A stretch of 64,000 bases of DNA, from positions 1-64,000 of the forward strand of contig CAYJKT010000014.1 in assembly GCA_964370775.1 (NCBI GenBank), in the 5' to 3' direction. Positions 45,737 through 55,700 of the stretch are shown piece after piece. This DNA comes from SIG603 sp964370775. GTDB lineage: Bacteria > Bacillota > Clostridia > Oscillospirales > Acutalibacteraceae. Positions within the stretch are counted from its first letter, which is position 1, and each line of letters begins with the position of its first letter. Both the position numbers and the translations under genes were made by a program. The notes under the pieces were generated by a model, which was not told the origin of the DNA, ran no database searches, and was given only the letters and a program-made list of their open reading frames with translations.

Positions 45737-47803
45737 ATGAATCAGTATTCAGCAAAAAATATTATCAACCTTGCCGTGTTAGGGCACGGTGGCTCGGGTA
45801 AAACTTCTTTGACAGAGGCTATGCTTTATTTAAGTGGTGGCTCTGATAGAAGAGGAAAAATCGCAGAGGGTAATACAGTGTGCGATTTTGACCCAGAGGA
45901 AATTAAGAGAAAAAACTCAGTTACATCTGCGGTAGCACCAGTTGAATGGAAAAACAAGAAAATAAATATTATCGATTCGCCAGGACTATTTGATTTTGAG
46001 GCAGGCTCTTTTGAGGCTACTCGTGCAGCAGACACAGCGCTTATTGTGCTTGCAGGCAAAAGTGGCGTTGAAGTAGGTACAGAAAAAGCAATGGCTCTAG
46101 CAGAAAAAAGAGGACTAGCAAAAATCCTGTTCGTTAATGGATTATGCGATGAAGGCTCTGATTTCTACGGAGTATTTGAGGAATTGAAATCAACTTTTGG
46201 ACCGTCAGTGTGTCCGGTAGTTGTTCCGTACTTTGAAGACGGAAAAGCAGATAAATACATAAACTTGCTTGAATTTAAAGCGTATGATTATAAAGATGGA
46301 AAACCTGTTCCAATCCCTATGCCTGATATGGGTAGCAGACTAGAAGGGTTGAGAACTGCTATATCTGAGGCTGTTGCAGAGACAGACGAAGAATTATTTG
46401 AGAAATTTTTCTCTGGTGAAGAATTTACACCAGAAGAAATTATAGTGGGTATAAGCACTGGTGTTAAAAGTGGAGCTATTACTCCAGTATTTTGTGGTGA
46501 TGCTATGCTTATGCGTGGCATGGAACAATTCCTAGACGGATTATGCTGGCTTGCTCCTTCTGCGTTAGATAAAGCAGGCGAAGTTGCTACTGATGTTAAC
46601 GGTGAAGCTGTTGAGATTAGTGCAAACGAAGATGCAGCCACTTCTGCGATTGTATTTAAAACAGTAGCAGACCCATTTATTGGTAAGTTGTCATATATTA
46701 AAGTGATTTCTGGTAAAATAACAACTGATACAGCACTTATTAATATGAGAACTGGCGAAAACGAAAAGATAGGTAAAACTATCATTATGTGTGGTAAAAA
46801 ACAAATTGATACTAAGTGCATACCAGCTGGTGACATTGGCGTTGTGCCAAAATTATCAGGAGTTATCACAGGTGACACTCTTTGTGCTCCATCACGTAAA
46901 GTAACTTTAGAGGGTATAGATTATCCAACACCAACACTTACAATGGCTATCGTGCCGAAAAATAAAGGTGATGAAGATAAAATTGCACAAGGTATTTACA
47001 GATTGTGCGAAGAAGACCCTACAATTAAATTTGAGACTAACCATGAAACTCATCAAATGCTTTTGAGTGGTTTAGGTGAGCAACATTTAGACGTTATTAT
47101 CTCTAAGCTAAAAGCGAAGTTCGGTGCAGAAGTAACTTTAGAACAACCTAGAGTAGCTTATAGAGAGACTATTAAGAAAAACGTAAAAGTTCAAGGCAGA
47201 CACAAAAAACAAACTGGTGGACATGGTCAGTTTGGTGATGTTTGGATTGAGTTCGCTCCTTGTGACAGTGACAGCATGGAGTTTGGAGACAAAGTTGTTG
47301 GAGGAGCTGTTCCAAAAGGGTTCTTCCCAGCAGTTGAAAAAGGATTGAGAGACTCTATTCAAAAAGGTCCTTTAGCTGGTTACCCAGTTGTTGGATTGTC
47401 AGCTATTCTATATGACGGTTCATACCACCCAGTAGACTCATCTGAGATGGCGTTTAAAATGGCAGCTGCAGCAGCGTATAAAAACGGATTGCCACAAGCC
47501 AATCCTGTAATACTAGAGCCTATAGGCACTTTAAAAGCTGTTGTGTCTGATGAAAACATGGGCGACATCATGGGCGAAGTTAATAAAAGACGTGGACGTG
47601 TTCTAGGTATGGATAGTGCTGGAAACGGTTATCAAGTTGTAGAGGCAGAAGTGCCAATGGCAGAGATGTATGACTTCACAACTTATGTTCGTCAAGTAAC
47701 ACATGGTAGAGGAAGCTTTACATTTGAGTTTACAAAATATGAAGAAGCTCCAAGCAATGTGGCACAAAAAGTTATAGAATTTAGCAAAACAAGTGCTGAA
47801 TAA
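45737..47803 (+). CDS. EF-G-like translational GTPase (non-canonical paralogue)
   Basis: A 688-residue protein with all EF-G domains. The P-loop is GHGGSGKTS (Lys22). The G2 region reads KRKNSVTSA in place of the canonical RERGITI, G3 is DSPGLFDF in place of DTPGHVDF, and the usual NKxD reads NGLCDE. Domains III-V are recognisable (QTGGHGQFGDVW in domain IV, then GRGSF). It is therefore a divergent EF-G homologue, of the kind seen beside normal fusA in many bacteria, with an unclear role in translocation or ribosome recycling. ATG 45737 is chosen for AAAGGA; ATG 45719 lacks a ribosome site. Confidence 0.9.
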   Translation: MNQYSAKNIINLAVLGHGGSGKTSLTEAMLYLSGGSDRRGKIAEGNTVCDFDPEEIKRKNSVTSAVAPVEWKNKKINIIDSPGLFDFEAGSFEATRAADTALIVLAGKSGVEVGTEKAMALAEKRGLAKILFVNGLCDEGSDFYGVFEELKSTFGPSVCPVVVPYFEDGKADKYINLLEFKAYDYKDGKPVPIPMPDMGSRLEGLRTAISEAVAETDEELFEKFFSGEEFTPEEIIVGISTGVKSGAITPVFCGDAMLMRGMEQFLDGLCWLAPSALDKAGEVATDVNGEAVEISANEDAATSAIVFKTVADPFIGKLSYIKVISGKITTDTALINMRTGENEKIGKTIIMCGKKQIDTKCIPAGDIGVVPKLSGVITGDTLCAPSRKVTLEGIDYPTPTLTMAIVPKNKGDEDKIAQGIYRLCEEDPTIKFETNHETHQMLLSGLGEQHLDVIISKLKAKFGAEVTLEQPRVAYRETIKKNVKVQGRHKKQTGGHGQFGDVWIEFAPCDSDSMEFGDKVVGGAVPKGFFPAVEKGLRDSIQKGPLAGYPVVGLSAILYDGSYHPVDSSEMAFKMAAAAAYKNGLPQANPVILEPIGTLKAVVSDENMGDIMGEVNKRRGRVLGMDSAGNGYQVVEAEVPMAEMYDFTTYVRQVTHGRGSFTFEFTKYEEAPSNVAQKVIEFSKTSAE

Positions 47804-47816
47804 TAAAAAAACAAAG

Positions 47817-47837
47817 CAAGGCGGTTTATCCGCCTTG
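47817..47837. terminator. Hairpin after the EF-G-like gene
   Basis: CAAGGCGG (47817-47824) pairs perfectly with CCGCCTTG (47830-47837). The plus-strand tail is a weak TCTT, so termination may be partial and the downstream genes may be read through. Confidence 0.6.
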
Positions 47838-47863
47838 TCTTACGTGTAAAGGACGGTAAAATT

Positions 47864-48943
47864 ATGGAGAAAATAAGGTTTTCTTTGTTAGGTGGAGGAA
47901 AAAGGTCACAGTTTTTTATGAGAGCTGCAAAAGCCTTGCCAGAGATTTTTGAGATTGATAAAGTATGGCTAAGAAATGCTGAAAAAGCAAAAGAATATGC
48001 AGAAAAATTTGACGTAAACACCACAACAGATTTTAGCGAAGTATTGAAATCAAAACCGCTTTATGTTATAGTGTGTTTACCAAGAAGTGTAGCAGTAGAT
48101 TACATAGAAAAAGTATTTGAAGCAGGCATTGCAGTTCTTTGCGAAACACCACCAGGAAACAGCGTGGAAGACTTTGAGCGTCTTTGGGACTTAAAAGAGA
48201 AATACAATGGCAAAATACAGGTATCAGAGCAATATTTTGCATGGCCTATGTTTAGTGCATGGCTAAAAGCAGTTGGTGAGGGCTTGATTGGCGAAGTTTC
48301 TAACGTGACAATTTCTTCTCTGCATGGTTACCACGGAACAAATATAATGAGAAGATTTTTAGGTGTAACAAGCGAAAATTGCAAGATTTTTGGTAAACAA
48401 TACGAATTTAGCGTGGTAGAGGCTGACACTGGTTTAGAAAGACTTTACGACGGCGATATAATGCCTTATAATAGACAAAAACTTACATTTGAATTTGATA
48501 ACGGAAAAGTAGGGTTTTTCGACTTTAACAATGTGCAATATAGGTCTGCTTTAAGAACAAGACAGCTAAATGTGCAAGGGACAAAAGGCGAGATTGACGA
48601 CCTAACTATTAGATATGTCAACATAGAAAACGAGATTGTAACACAAAATTTATTGTGGGATAACAAAGGGCATAATGCTATATTTGACTGGTCGATTTAT
48701 GGCTTAACTTTAGGAGATAAATTTTATTATAAATCTCCATTCAAAAACCCAAGAATTAACGACGATGAACTTGCAGTAGCAACTGTAATGTATTTGATGA
48801 AACACTTTGTGTTAAACGAAAAAGAGTTTTATCCTTTGGAAGAAGCATTGCAAGATAGCTATTTAGCTTTAAAAATGAACGAAGCTTTAGAAAATCCAAT
48901 GAAAGAGATAATAACCACAACGCAAAAGTGGTATAAAAAATAA
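47864..48943 (+). CDS. Gfo/Idh/MocA family oxidoreductase
   Basis: A 359-residue NAD(P)-dependent oxidoreductase with an N-terminal Rossmann fold (FSLLGGGKRSQFFMRA near residue 5) and the family motif around residue 93 in the variant CETPPGN, where the usual EKP is ETP, losing the conserved lysine. The C-terminal half is the typical substrate-binding beta-sheet. Substrate is unknown, and with the altered motif the enzyme may be catalytically unusual. AAAGGACGG precedes ATG 47864. It lies 12 bp before the GTPase-RNase fusion gene and may share its transcript, though the functional link is not obvious. Confidence 0.85.
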   Translation: MEKIRFSLLGGGKRSQFFMRAAKALPEIFEIDKVWLRNAEKAKEYAEKFDVNTTTDFSEVLKSKPLYVIVCLPRSVAVDYIEKVFEAGIAVLCETPPGNSVEDFERLWDLKEKYNGKIQVSEQYFAWPMFSAWLKAVGEGLIGEVSNVTISSLHGYHGTNIMRRFLGVTSENCKIFGKQYEFSVVEADTGLERLYDGDIMPYNRQKLTFEFDNGKVGFFDFNNVQYRSALRTRQLNVQGTKGEIDDLTIRYVNIENEIVTQNLLWDNKGHNAIFDWSIYGLTLGDKFYYKSPFKNPRINDDELAVATVMYLMKHFVLNEKEFYPLEEALQDSYLALKMNEALENPMKEIITTTQKWYKK

Positions 48944-48955
48944 GCAGGAGAGTAA

Positions 48956-51520
48956 ATGAAGAAATTAACTATCGGAATTTTAGCACATGTTGATAGTGGA
49001 AAGACAACGCTTTCGGAAGCAATGCTTTACACTACTGGCAATATACGAAAAATAGGTAGAGTAGACCATAAAAACGCTTTTTTAGATACTCATAACTTAG
49101 AGAAAAATAGAGGTATAACTATTTTCTCTAAACAAGCGCGACTTGTTATGGAAGAAGCAGTAATTGACTTGTTAGACACACCAGGTCACGTTGATTTTTC
49201 AGCAGAAATGGAGAGAGTTTTATCAGTCTTAGACTATGCAATTCTTGTTGTGAGTGGAAGTGAGGGCGTGCAAGGGCACACTGAAACTTTATGGACACTT
49301 ATAAACAGATACAAAATACCTACATTTATTTTCGTAAACAAAATGGACTTAACTGAAATTCCGAAAGAGTTAATTTTTAAAGATATTCAAGAGCGATTAA
49401 GTGTAAACTGTATAGATTTTTCGGCTGTTGATATGGTAGAAAACATTGCTATGTGCAGTGACGAACTAACCGAAGAATACCTCAGCAGTGGTGATATTAA
49501 GAAAACGCATATAATAGATGAAATCTATCGTATGCGAGTTTTCCCATGCTTTTTTGGCTCTGCTTTAAAGCTTGACGGAATAGAAAATTTCTTAAAAGAA
49601 TTTGCAAGTTATACAAAAGAGATAGAATGTAAAGATGAATTTGGGGCAAAAGTTTTTAAAATATCTTGGGACTTAAATGGTCAAAGACTAACGCACATAA
49701 AACTAACTGGTGGTAGCCTTAAAGTGCGTGATGTTGTAAAAGGTATCGACAAAAACGGCACAGAATTCAGCGAAAAAGTTAATCAAATCAGAGTGTACAG
49801 TGGTGGCAAGTTCACAAACCCAGACACAGTGTATTCTGGGGATATTTGCACGGTAACTGGGCTTACAAGTACGTACGCAGGACAGGGGTTAGGCTTTGAG
49901 AGCAACAGTTTAGACTCTGTTTTAGAGCCAGTTTTAGCATATAGTGTGATTTTGCCGATTGATGTTGACGCTGTTACTGCTCACGCTCATTTTAAGATAC
50001 TAGAACAAGAAAATCCTGAGTTTAAAATAACTTGGAACAGTAAAACTAAAGAGATATTGATAAAACTTATGGGTGAAATTCAAATTGAGATTTTGCAAAG
50101 TTTAATCATGGAACGCTTTGGCTACCCAGTTGATTTTGACAAAGGTAGCATAATTTATAAAGAGACTATCGCAGATGAAGTTATAGGCGTAGGACATTTT
50201 GAGCCATTAAAGCATTACTCAGAGGTTCACTTGAAAATTGAAGCCTTAGAAAGAGGCAGTGGCATAGTTTTTGATAACATTGCTAAAACTGACGATTTTG
50301 ACAGAAACTACCAAAACTTAGTAATGACACATCTAATGGAGAAAAACCATTTAGGAGTGCTGACAGGTTCGAATATTACAGATGTTAAGATAACGTTGAT
50401 AGACGGCAGAGCACATATAAAACACACCGAGGGTGGCGATTTTAGAGAAGCTACCTACAGAGCAGTTAGACAAGGTCTTATGCAAGCACAGAGCGTGTTG
50501 TTAGAGCCTATCTATGCATTCACACTGGATATTCCAACAGAAAATATAACTAGAGCGCTGAGTGACATTCAAAGAATGGGTGGCGAATTTGACACACCAG
50601 AAAGCAACAGTGATTTCACTAGACTAACAGGCAGAGTGCCAGTATCAACCAGTAGAGAATATGTGAAAGATGTTATGCAGTACACAAGGGGGAGAGGTAA
50701 ACTGAGTTTTAACTTGCACGGATATGATAGGTGCCATAATAGCGAAGAAATGATAAAGGCTATTGGATATAACGCAGAGGCTGACACTGAAAATACTGCT
50801 GATTCAGTGTTTTGTTCTCATGGCTCTGGCTTTACTGTTAAATGGGACAAAGTGCGTGAATTTGCGCATATAAAAATACAAGAAGATAAAGAAGACAGCG
50901 ACGAGACACCAGTTCGCAGAGTAAGAAATTATAGTGACAGTGGACTAGCTTTAGTAGATGATAAAGAGCTGTTATCTATTTTTGAAAACACTTATGGTAA
51001 GGTTAAAAAAGACCCTAGAATTAGCTTTGCTTCTCACAAGTCAAAAGGAGAGGTTAAGTACAAAAGAGCAAAACCACTACCATTAGGCCCTGAATACTTG
51101 CTTGTTGACGGATATAATATTATTTTTGCTTGGGAGGAGTTAAACGAGCTTGCAAAAATAAATATAGAGGGTGCAAGAAACAAGTTTATTGACATACTTA
51201 ATAATTACTGCGGTTTCAAAAAATGTGAGCTGATTTTGGTTTTTGATGCATACAAAGTAAAAGGCAATGTAGGCTCTGTTGAAAAGTATGGAAATATAAA
51301 TGTTGTATACACAAAAGAGGCAGAAACTGCTGATATGTATATAGAAAAAGTTACTCATGCGATTGCAAAAAAATGCAGAGTTAGAGTTGCGACATCAGAC
51401 GCTGTTGAGCAAATGATTATCATGGGTCATGGTGCACTGAGGGTATCAGCAAGTGCATTTAGAGATGAAGTTCAACAAACAGAACAAGAAATTAGAGAAT
51501 TGATAGCAAGCACAAAATAG
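48956..51520 (+). CDS. Tet(M)-like ribosomal GTPase fused to a YacP/Rae1-like NYN ribonuclease
   Basis: An 854-residue fusion. Residues 1 to about 645 resemble ribosomal-protection GTPases: P-loop AHVDSGKTT (Lys16), NRGITI, DTPGHVDF and NKMD are intact, and domains IV-V end in TRGRGKLSFNLHGYDRC. After a charged linker, residues about 713-850 form a NYN domain like YacP/Rae1: LLVDGYNIIFAWEEL (Asp718), VFDAYKVKG, ETADMYIEK, ATSDAVEQMIIMGHGALRVSA. Rae1 of B. subtilis cuts mRNA in the ribosomal A site, so the GTPase part may bring the nuclease there. An AGGAG site precedes the ATG. Calling it a tetracycline-resistance gene would be unsafe. Confidence 0.9.
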   Translation: MKKLTIGILAHVDSGKTTLSEAMLYTTGNIRKIGRVDHKNAFLDTHNLEKNRGITIFSKQARLVMEEAVIDLLDTPGHVDFSAEMERVLSVLDYAILVVSGSEGVQGHTETLWTLINRYKIPTFIFVNKMDLTEIPKELIFKDIQERLSVNCIDFSAVDMVENIAMCSDELTEEYLSSGDIKKTHIIDEIYRMRVFPCFFGSALKLDGIENFLKEFASYTKEIECKDEFGAKVFKISWDLNGQRLTHIKLTGGSLKVRDVVKGIDKNGTEFSEKVNQIRVYSGGKFTNPDTVYSGDICTVTGLTSTYAGQGLGFESNSLDSVLEPVLAYSVILPIDVDAVTAHAHFKILEQENPEFKITWNSKTKEILIKLMGEIQIEILQSLIMERFGYPVDFDKGSIIYKETIADEVIGVGHFEPLKHYSEVHLKIEALERGSGIVFDNIAKTDDFDRNYQNLVMTHLMEKNHLGVLTGSNITDVKITLIDGRAHIKHTEGGDFREATYRAVRQGLMQAQSVLLEPIYAFTLDIPTENITRALSDIQRMGGEFDTPESNSDFTRLTGRVPVSTSREYVKDVMQYTRGRGKLSFNLHGYDRCHNSEEMIKAIGYNAEADTENTADSVFCSHGSGFTVKWDKVREFAHIKIQEDKEDSDETPVRRVRNYSDSGLALVDDKELLSIFENTYGKVKKDPRISFASHKSKGEVKYKRAKPLPLGPEYLLVDGYNIIFAWEELNELAKINIEGARNKFIDILNNYCGFKKCELILVFDAYKVKGNVGSVEKYGNINVVYTKEAETADMYIEKVTHAIAKKCRVRVATSDAVEQMIIMGHGALRVSASAFRDEVQQTEQEIRELIASTK

Positions 51521-51701
51521 AAAACATGGTATAAAACGATTAAGTTTATGATAAAATGTTCAAAATGTAGTATAATATAGAACAATGGGGGATATTTTTA
51601 ACAAATATAGAAAATTTGCAAAAACCCCTTTATCTTTTAATACTTTTATAGTATAATATTTGATTAGTGTAGAGCAAATCTAAATGAAAGAAGGTTGTAA
51701 A
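51521..51701 (+). promoter_or_regulatory. Upstream region of carAB with two -10 candidates
   Basis: TATAAT occurs at 51571-51576 and at 51652-51657, both with poor -35 regions. A GGGGG near 51588 and an AAAAACCCC near 51621 might pair weakly. No clear PyrR-type attenuator or terminator was found, so the mode of control is open. Confidence 0.4.
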
Positions 51702-52775
51702 ATGGGTAAAGCGTACTTAGTATTGGAAAATGGAACAACATTTACTGGAGAGTCTTTTGGTATGGAAGGCGAAGTGACAGCAGAAGTTGTTTTTGCAACA
51801 GGTATGACAGGATATTTAGAGACATTAACAGATAAAAGTTATTTCGGGCAGATCGTTGTACAAACGTTCCCCCTTATTGGCAATTACGGAGTTATTCCTA
51901 ATGATTTTGAGAGTGATTCAATTGGTCCTAAAGCATATATAGTTAAAGAATGGTGTCAAGTTCCCTCAAATTTCAGATGTGAAGGGGACTTAGACACTTT
52001 TTTCAAGGAACGTGGCATTATAGGTCTATGTGGCATAGATACAAGAGCATTAACTAAGATTATTAGAGAAAAAGGTGTTATGAATGGTGCTATTGTTAGC
52101 GACCCATCACACGCTGATTTCGATAAAATCAAAGCGTATAAAGTAGAGAACGCAGTAGCTAGTGTTTCTGTAAAAGAACCTTATGTAGTTACAGAGGAAA
52201 ACCCGTCATGCAACATTGCACTTTTAGACTTCGGTTTAAAAATGAATATAGCAAGAGAGCTTGCAAAACGTGGCGCAAAAGTTACTGTTTGCCCACATAA
52301 CACGACTGCTAGCCAGTTAAAAGAAATGGGAATTGACGGCGTTATGCTATCTAATGGCCCTGGCGACCCAAAAGAGAATGTAGAAGTTATTGAAAACATT
52401 AAAGAGATAGTTAAAATGGGTATTCCTGTTTTTGGAATTTGCTTAGGCAACCAGCTTTTAGCACTTGCACATGGATTTAACACAAGCAAGCTAAAATATG
52501 GTCACCGTGGTGGTAACCAACCTGTTAAGGATATGGAAACTGGCAGAGTTTATATCTCTAGCCAAAATCACGGTTACGCAGTAGAGAGTTCAACTATCGA
52601 CACAAAAATCGCTAAAGAATATTTTGTGAATGTAAACGACAAAACTTGCGAAGGTGTTGTATATGGCGACGGCAGAGTATTTTCTGTTCAATTCCACCCA
52701 GAAGCATGTGGTGGTCCACTAGATACATCTTGGTTGTTCGATAAATTTGTTAACATGGTAAAGGGGGATAAATAA
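51702..52775 (+). CDS. carA: Carbamoyl-phosphate synthase small subunit CarA
   Basis: The glutamine amidotransferase subunit, which releases ammonia from glutamine for the large subunit to make carbamoyl phosphate for pyrimidines and arginine. The 357-residue protein has the N-terminal CPSase domain (GLCGIDTRALTKIIREKG) and a class I amidotransferase domain with the triad Cys247 (GICLGNQ), His332 and Glu334 (FHPEA). ATG 51702 has AGAAGGTTG before it; an in-frame ATG at 51684 is less well placed. Its stop overlaps the carB start (TAATG). Confidence 0.96.
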   Translation: MGKAYLVLENGTTFTGESFGMEGEVTAEVVFATGMTGYLETLTDKSYFGQIVVQTFPLIGNYGVIPNDFESDSIGPKAYIVKEWCQVPSNFRCEGDLDTFFKERGIIGLCGIDTRALTKIIREKGVMNGAIVSDPSHADFDKIKAYKVENAVASVSVKEPYVVTEENPSCNIALLDFGLKMNIARELAKRGAKVTVCPHNTTASQLKEMGIDGVMLSNGPGDPKENVEVIENIKEIVKMGIPVFGICLGNQLLALAHGFNTSKLKYGHRGGNQPVKDMETGRVYISSQNHGYAVESSTIDTKIAKEYFVNVNDKTCEGVVYGDGRVFSVQFHPEACGGPLDTSWLFDKFVNMVKGDK

Positions 52776-55700
52776 TGCCACTAAATAAGGATATTAAAAA
52801 AGTATTGGTTATAGGCTCTGGTCCTATAGTTATTGGACAAGCAGCAGAGTTCGATTATGCTGGAACTCAAGCTTGTAGAGCATTAAAAGAGGACGGAATT
52901 GAGATAGTTCTTGTTAACTCTAACCCTGCTACTATTATGACAGACAATAGCATGGCTGATAAAATTTATATAGAGCCTCTAAACCTAGAGACTATTAGAA
53001 GAATTATCAAGCTTGAAAAACCAGACAGCATTTTGTCAGGTTTTGGTGGTCAAACAGGTCTTACACTTTCTATGCAACTTGCAAAAGAAGGTTTTTTAGA
53101 GAAAAACGGTGTTCGTTTGCTAGGTGCTTCACCTGAGACTATCGACAAAGCAGAAGACAGACAAATATTTAAAGATACAATGGAAAGCATTAACCAACCT
53201 TGTATTCCGTCTAAAGTTGTTACCAATTTAGAGGACGCTTTAGAGTTTGCAGAGGAAGTTGGCTACCCTGTAATTATCCGTCCAGCGTTCACACTAGGTG
53301 GCTCTGGTGGTGGTATTGTTGATAACAAAACTGACATGCTAGAAGTTGCAGCTAACGGTCTTGCTCTTTCTCCAATAACACAAATACTTGTAGAAAAAAG
53401 TATTGCTGGTTGGAAAGAGATTGAGTTTGAGGTTATCAGAGACGGTATCGGCAACATAATCACAGTTTGTTCTATGGAAAACTTCGACCCTGTTGGCGTT
53501 CACACAGGCGACAGTATAGTTATAGCTCCTGCTGTTACTCTTGCTGACAGAGAGTACCAAATGCTAAGAACAGCTTCATTAAATATCGTTACTTCTCTAG
53601 GTGTTGAGGGTGGCTGTAACGTTCAGTTAGCGCTTCACCCAACATCATTTGATTACGCAGTTATCGAGGTTAACCCTCGTGTGTCTCGTTCATCTGCTCT
53701 TGCTTCAAAAGCTACTGGTTATCCAATTGCTAAAGTTGCAGCAAAAATCGCTATCGGTTATACTTTAGACGAGATTATCAACGCAGTTACAGGCATTACT
53801 TATGCTTCTTTTGAGCCAGCGCTTGACTATGTTGCGTTAAAATTCCCAAAATGGCCTTTTGATAAATTCGTGTATGCAAAAAGAAATTTAGGTACACAAA
53901 TGAAAGCTACTGGCGAGGTTATGTCTATTGCTGATAGTTTTGAATTAGCGCTTATGAAAGCTGTTAGAGGTGCAGAGATTTCTCTTGACAGCATTGATTT
54001 ACCAGAGTTCCATAAAAAGAGTGACGAGAGTTTATGGAAAGTTTTAAAAGATGCAACTGACCAAAGATTATTTGCTATTGCAGAATTAATGAGACGTGGC
54101 GTGACTATCCAAGAAATTCACGATTACACATTAATTGACATTTGGTTCTTAGCTAAAATTGACAATATTTTAAGCTATGAAAACTCAATTAAAAACTCTG
54201 TAATCACAGAAGAACAATATATTAAAGGTAAAAAATTAGGCTTTACAGATGCAACTTTAAAAAGAATTTCTGCTAATGAAATTGCTCATAAGCTTGAAGA
54301 GACTTATAAAATGGTTGACACTTGTGCTGCTGAATTTACAGCTAAAACTCCATATTTCTATGGAACATACTTAACAAAAGAGCAAGGTAACGAGAACGAA
54401 GCTCTAGACTTTATCGGCAAAACAGATAAAGAAACTATCGTAGTTTTAGGCTCTGGTCCTATCAGAATTGGACAAGGTATCGAGTTCGACTATGCTTCTG
54501 TTCACTGTGTACATTCTCTACAAAAACTAGATTATGAAGTTGTTATTATCAACAATAACCCAGAGACTGTTTCTACTGACTTTGATACAGCTGACAGACT
54601 ATATTTTGAGCCACTTTGCCCAGAAGATGTTATGAACATCATTAATTTAGAGAAACCTAAAGGCGTGTTCGTAGCGTTCGGTGGTCAAACAGCTATCAAA
54701 CTAACAAAAACTTTAGCAGAAAATAATATTCCAATCTTTGGTACATCTGCTGATAATATCGACGCTGCTGAGGATAGAGAGCGTTTTGATGCAGTTCTTG
54801 AAAAATGTGGCATTAAACGTCCAAAAGGCTTCACAATTATGACAGCAGATGAAGCTTTAGACTCTGCTAAAAAATTGGGCTATCCAGTGCTTATGAGACC
54901 ATCTTACGTTCTTGGTGGTCAAAACATGATTATCGCTTATACAGATGAAGATATAGAAGAATACATGGAGATTATTCTTCGCCAAAAACAAGAAAACCCA
55001 GTGCTAATCGACAAATACATCAGTGGTTTAGAGCTAGAAGTTGACGCAATTTGCGACGGCGAAAATATCTTAATTCCTGGTATTATGGAACATATCGAGA
55101 GAACTGGTGTTCACTCAGGCGATAGTATTGCGATTTACCCAGCTACTCATATTGATGACAAAATGACAGCTGAAATTATTGAAACAACAGAGAAAATCTG
55201 CCGTGAACTTGGTGCTATTGGCTTAATGAACCTACAATACATCATAATGGACGGCGACCTATATGTTATCGAGGTTAACCCTAGAGCGTCTAGAACTGTG
55301 CCTTATTTAAGTAAAGTTACAGGAGTTCCAATGGGTGAGCTTGCAACTAAAGTTTCTCTAGGATTTAACCTTAACGACCTAGGGTACGGAACTGGTTTAT
55401 ACAGAGTTTCTCCATACATTGCAGTTAAAGTACCAGTGTTCTCTTTTGAGAAATTAACTGATGTTGATACACAATTAGGCCCTGAAATGAAATCTACTGG
55501 TGAAGTTTTGGGTATCGGTAACAACTTAGAAGAAGCTTTATATAAAGGATTGGTTGCTGCTGGCAACAAAATGAAAAAAAGTGGTGGTAGAGTATTTATC
55601 ACTGTAAGAAATCAAGACAAAGCTGAGATAGGCGAGATAGCTAAAAAATTCAGCAAGCTAGGTTTCGAGCTAAATGCTACTATGGGAACTGCTTCTGTTC

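Noticed and set aside
48956..51520. Calling the GTPase-NYN fusion a tetracycline-resistance gene
   Set aside because: The GTPase resembles Tet(M)/Tet(O) but is longer, carries an RNase domain, and many such chromosomal homologues are not resistance genes. Sequence alone does not show protection.
51521..51701. PyrR-type attenuator or other riboswitch before carA
   Set aside because: No matching conserved loop or terminator/antiterminator pair was found. Only weak pairing near 51588-51629 is visible.
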